Source of the DNA: Roseiarcus sp963782255
Lineage (GTDB): Bacteria > Pseudomonadota > Alphaproteobacteria > Rhizobiales > Beijerinckiaceae
Assembly (NCBI GenBank): GCA_963782255.1
Contig: CAWAIS010000001.1
Location: forward strand, 744,001 to 808,000
Length of the DNA: 64,000 nucleotides
Reading direction: 5' to 3'
Part shown: piece after piece, positions 63,778-64,000 of the stretch
Layout of the letters: each line of letters opens with the position of its first letter
Position numbering within the stretch: position 1 is the first letter of the stretch
Program-made: the position numbers and the translations under genes
Notes under the pieces: generated by a model
The model's database searches: none
Told to the model about the DNA's origin: nothing
What the model saw: the letters and a program-made list of their open reading frames with translations, nothing else

Positions 63778-64000
63778 GTTTGACCCTTCGCGTGTCGAGT
63801 GCCGGTCAATCCCGGCCCCTCACTGACGCGAGCCCCGGACCGAAGCGATCGTCGGGGCGAAGGGTTCGTTCGCGGCGCCTCAGCGCTCACGGACGTCCAC
63901 ACACATGCTCTCTTTCGAACCGAAAGCCAGTCTTTTCTCGGAGCGCAAGCGCTTTGATTGAAAAGAACCAGCGCATCTCGTGCCAGGGGCCATGGGTAGT

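Overview
The window looks like a chromosomal piece of a GC-rich alphaproteobacterium, most likely order Hyphomicrobiales (Rhizobiales) and possibly near the Beijerinckiaceae/Methylocystaceae. The pointers are the F1-ATPase order atpH-A-G-D-C without F0 genes, a PmtA-type phosphatidylethanolamine methyltransferase, DUF983 coupled to rnr, ribH coupled to nusB, and carbon genes suited to C1/C2 metabolism (formate-tetrahydrofolate ligase and both methylmalonyl-CoA mutase subunits). The family placement is inference.

Positions 1-46,900 are ordinary chromosome. A partial ClC-type channel and purEK open it, followed by an ISNCY-type transposase relic, then mutA-mutB, an aldo/keto reductase, fhs, a membrane methyltransferase and an inositol-monophosphatase-like gene. 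A tight six-gene operon (hyfB-C-E-F-G-I type, 12,816-19,865) encodes a complex I/group 4 hydrogenase-like membrane machine. Its large subunit lacks the first Cys-x2-Cys nickel-iron motif, so it fits the Ehr (energy-converting hydrogenase related) class and not a true hydrogenase. Next come an AT-richer gene for a membrane-anchored TPR protein with near-identical 34-residue repeats, a sugar-type SDR, a CBS protein, a folE-hisI-patatin cluster, a NifU-like/yidD pair, ribH-nusB, a NUDIX hydrolase, a frameshifted secreted SGNH hydrolase, a DUF983-rnr pair, a pmtA-cytochrome c pair, lepA, a PhyH-type oxygenase, the atp operon, a MmcQ/YjbR protein, a frameshifted threonine-dehydratase-like gene and tRNA-Gln(TTG).

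From about 46,900 to the end the window is an accessory island beside the tRNA. It starts with an intact module DUF3489 - DUF2924 - large serine recombinase, written toward the tRNA. A decayed second module (DUF3489 plus a DUF2924 pseudogene) lies at 62,700-63,777. Between them sit relics of a conjugative element (DUF2493 and RlxS/DUF3363 fragments) and a nest of mobile elements. An IS66 transposase gene is broken into three pieces: one break holds a 2.6-kb serine-recombinase element and the other an IS630. That IS630 is itself broken by an IS110. The other end of the IS66 is cut off by an IS21, and the IS21 carries a second, different IS110. Reading frames across the breaks give most boundaries to within a few bases.

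The most interesting points are the hydrogenase-like complex without nickel ligands, the serine-recombinase element with two proteins carrying clamp-binding-like QKxLF motifs, the two IS110 elements whose long non-coding ends lie on opposite sides (candidate bridge RNAs of two kinds), and the recurring DUF2924/DUF3489 recombinase module, whose accessory proteins I cannot assign a function.
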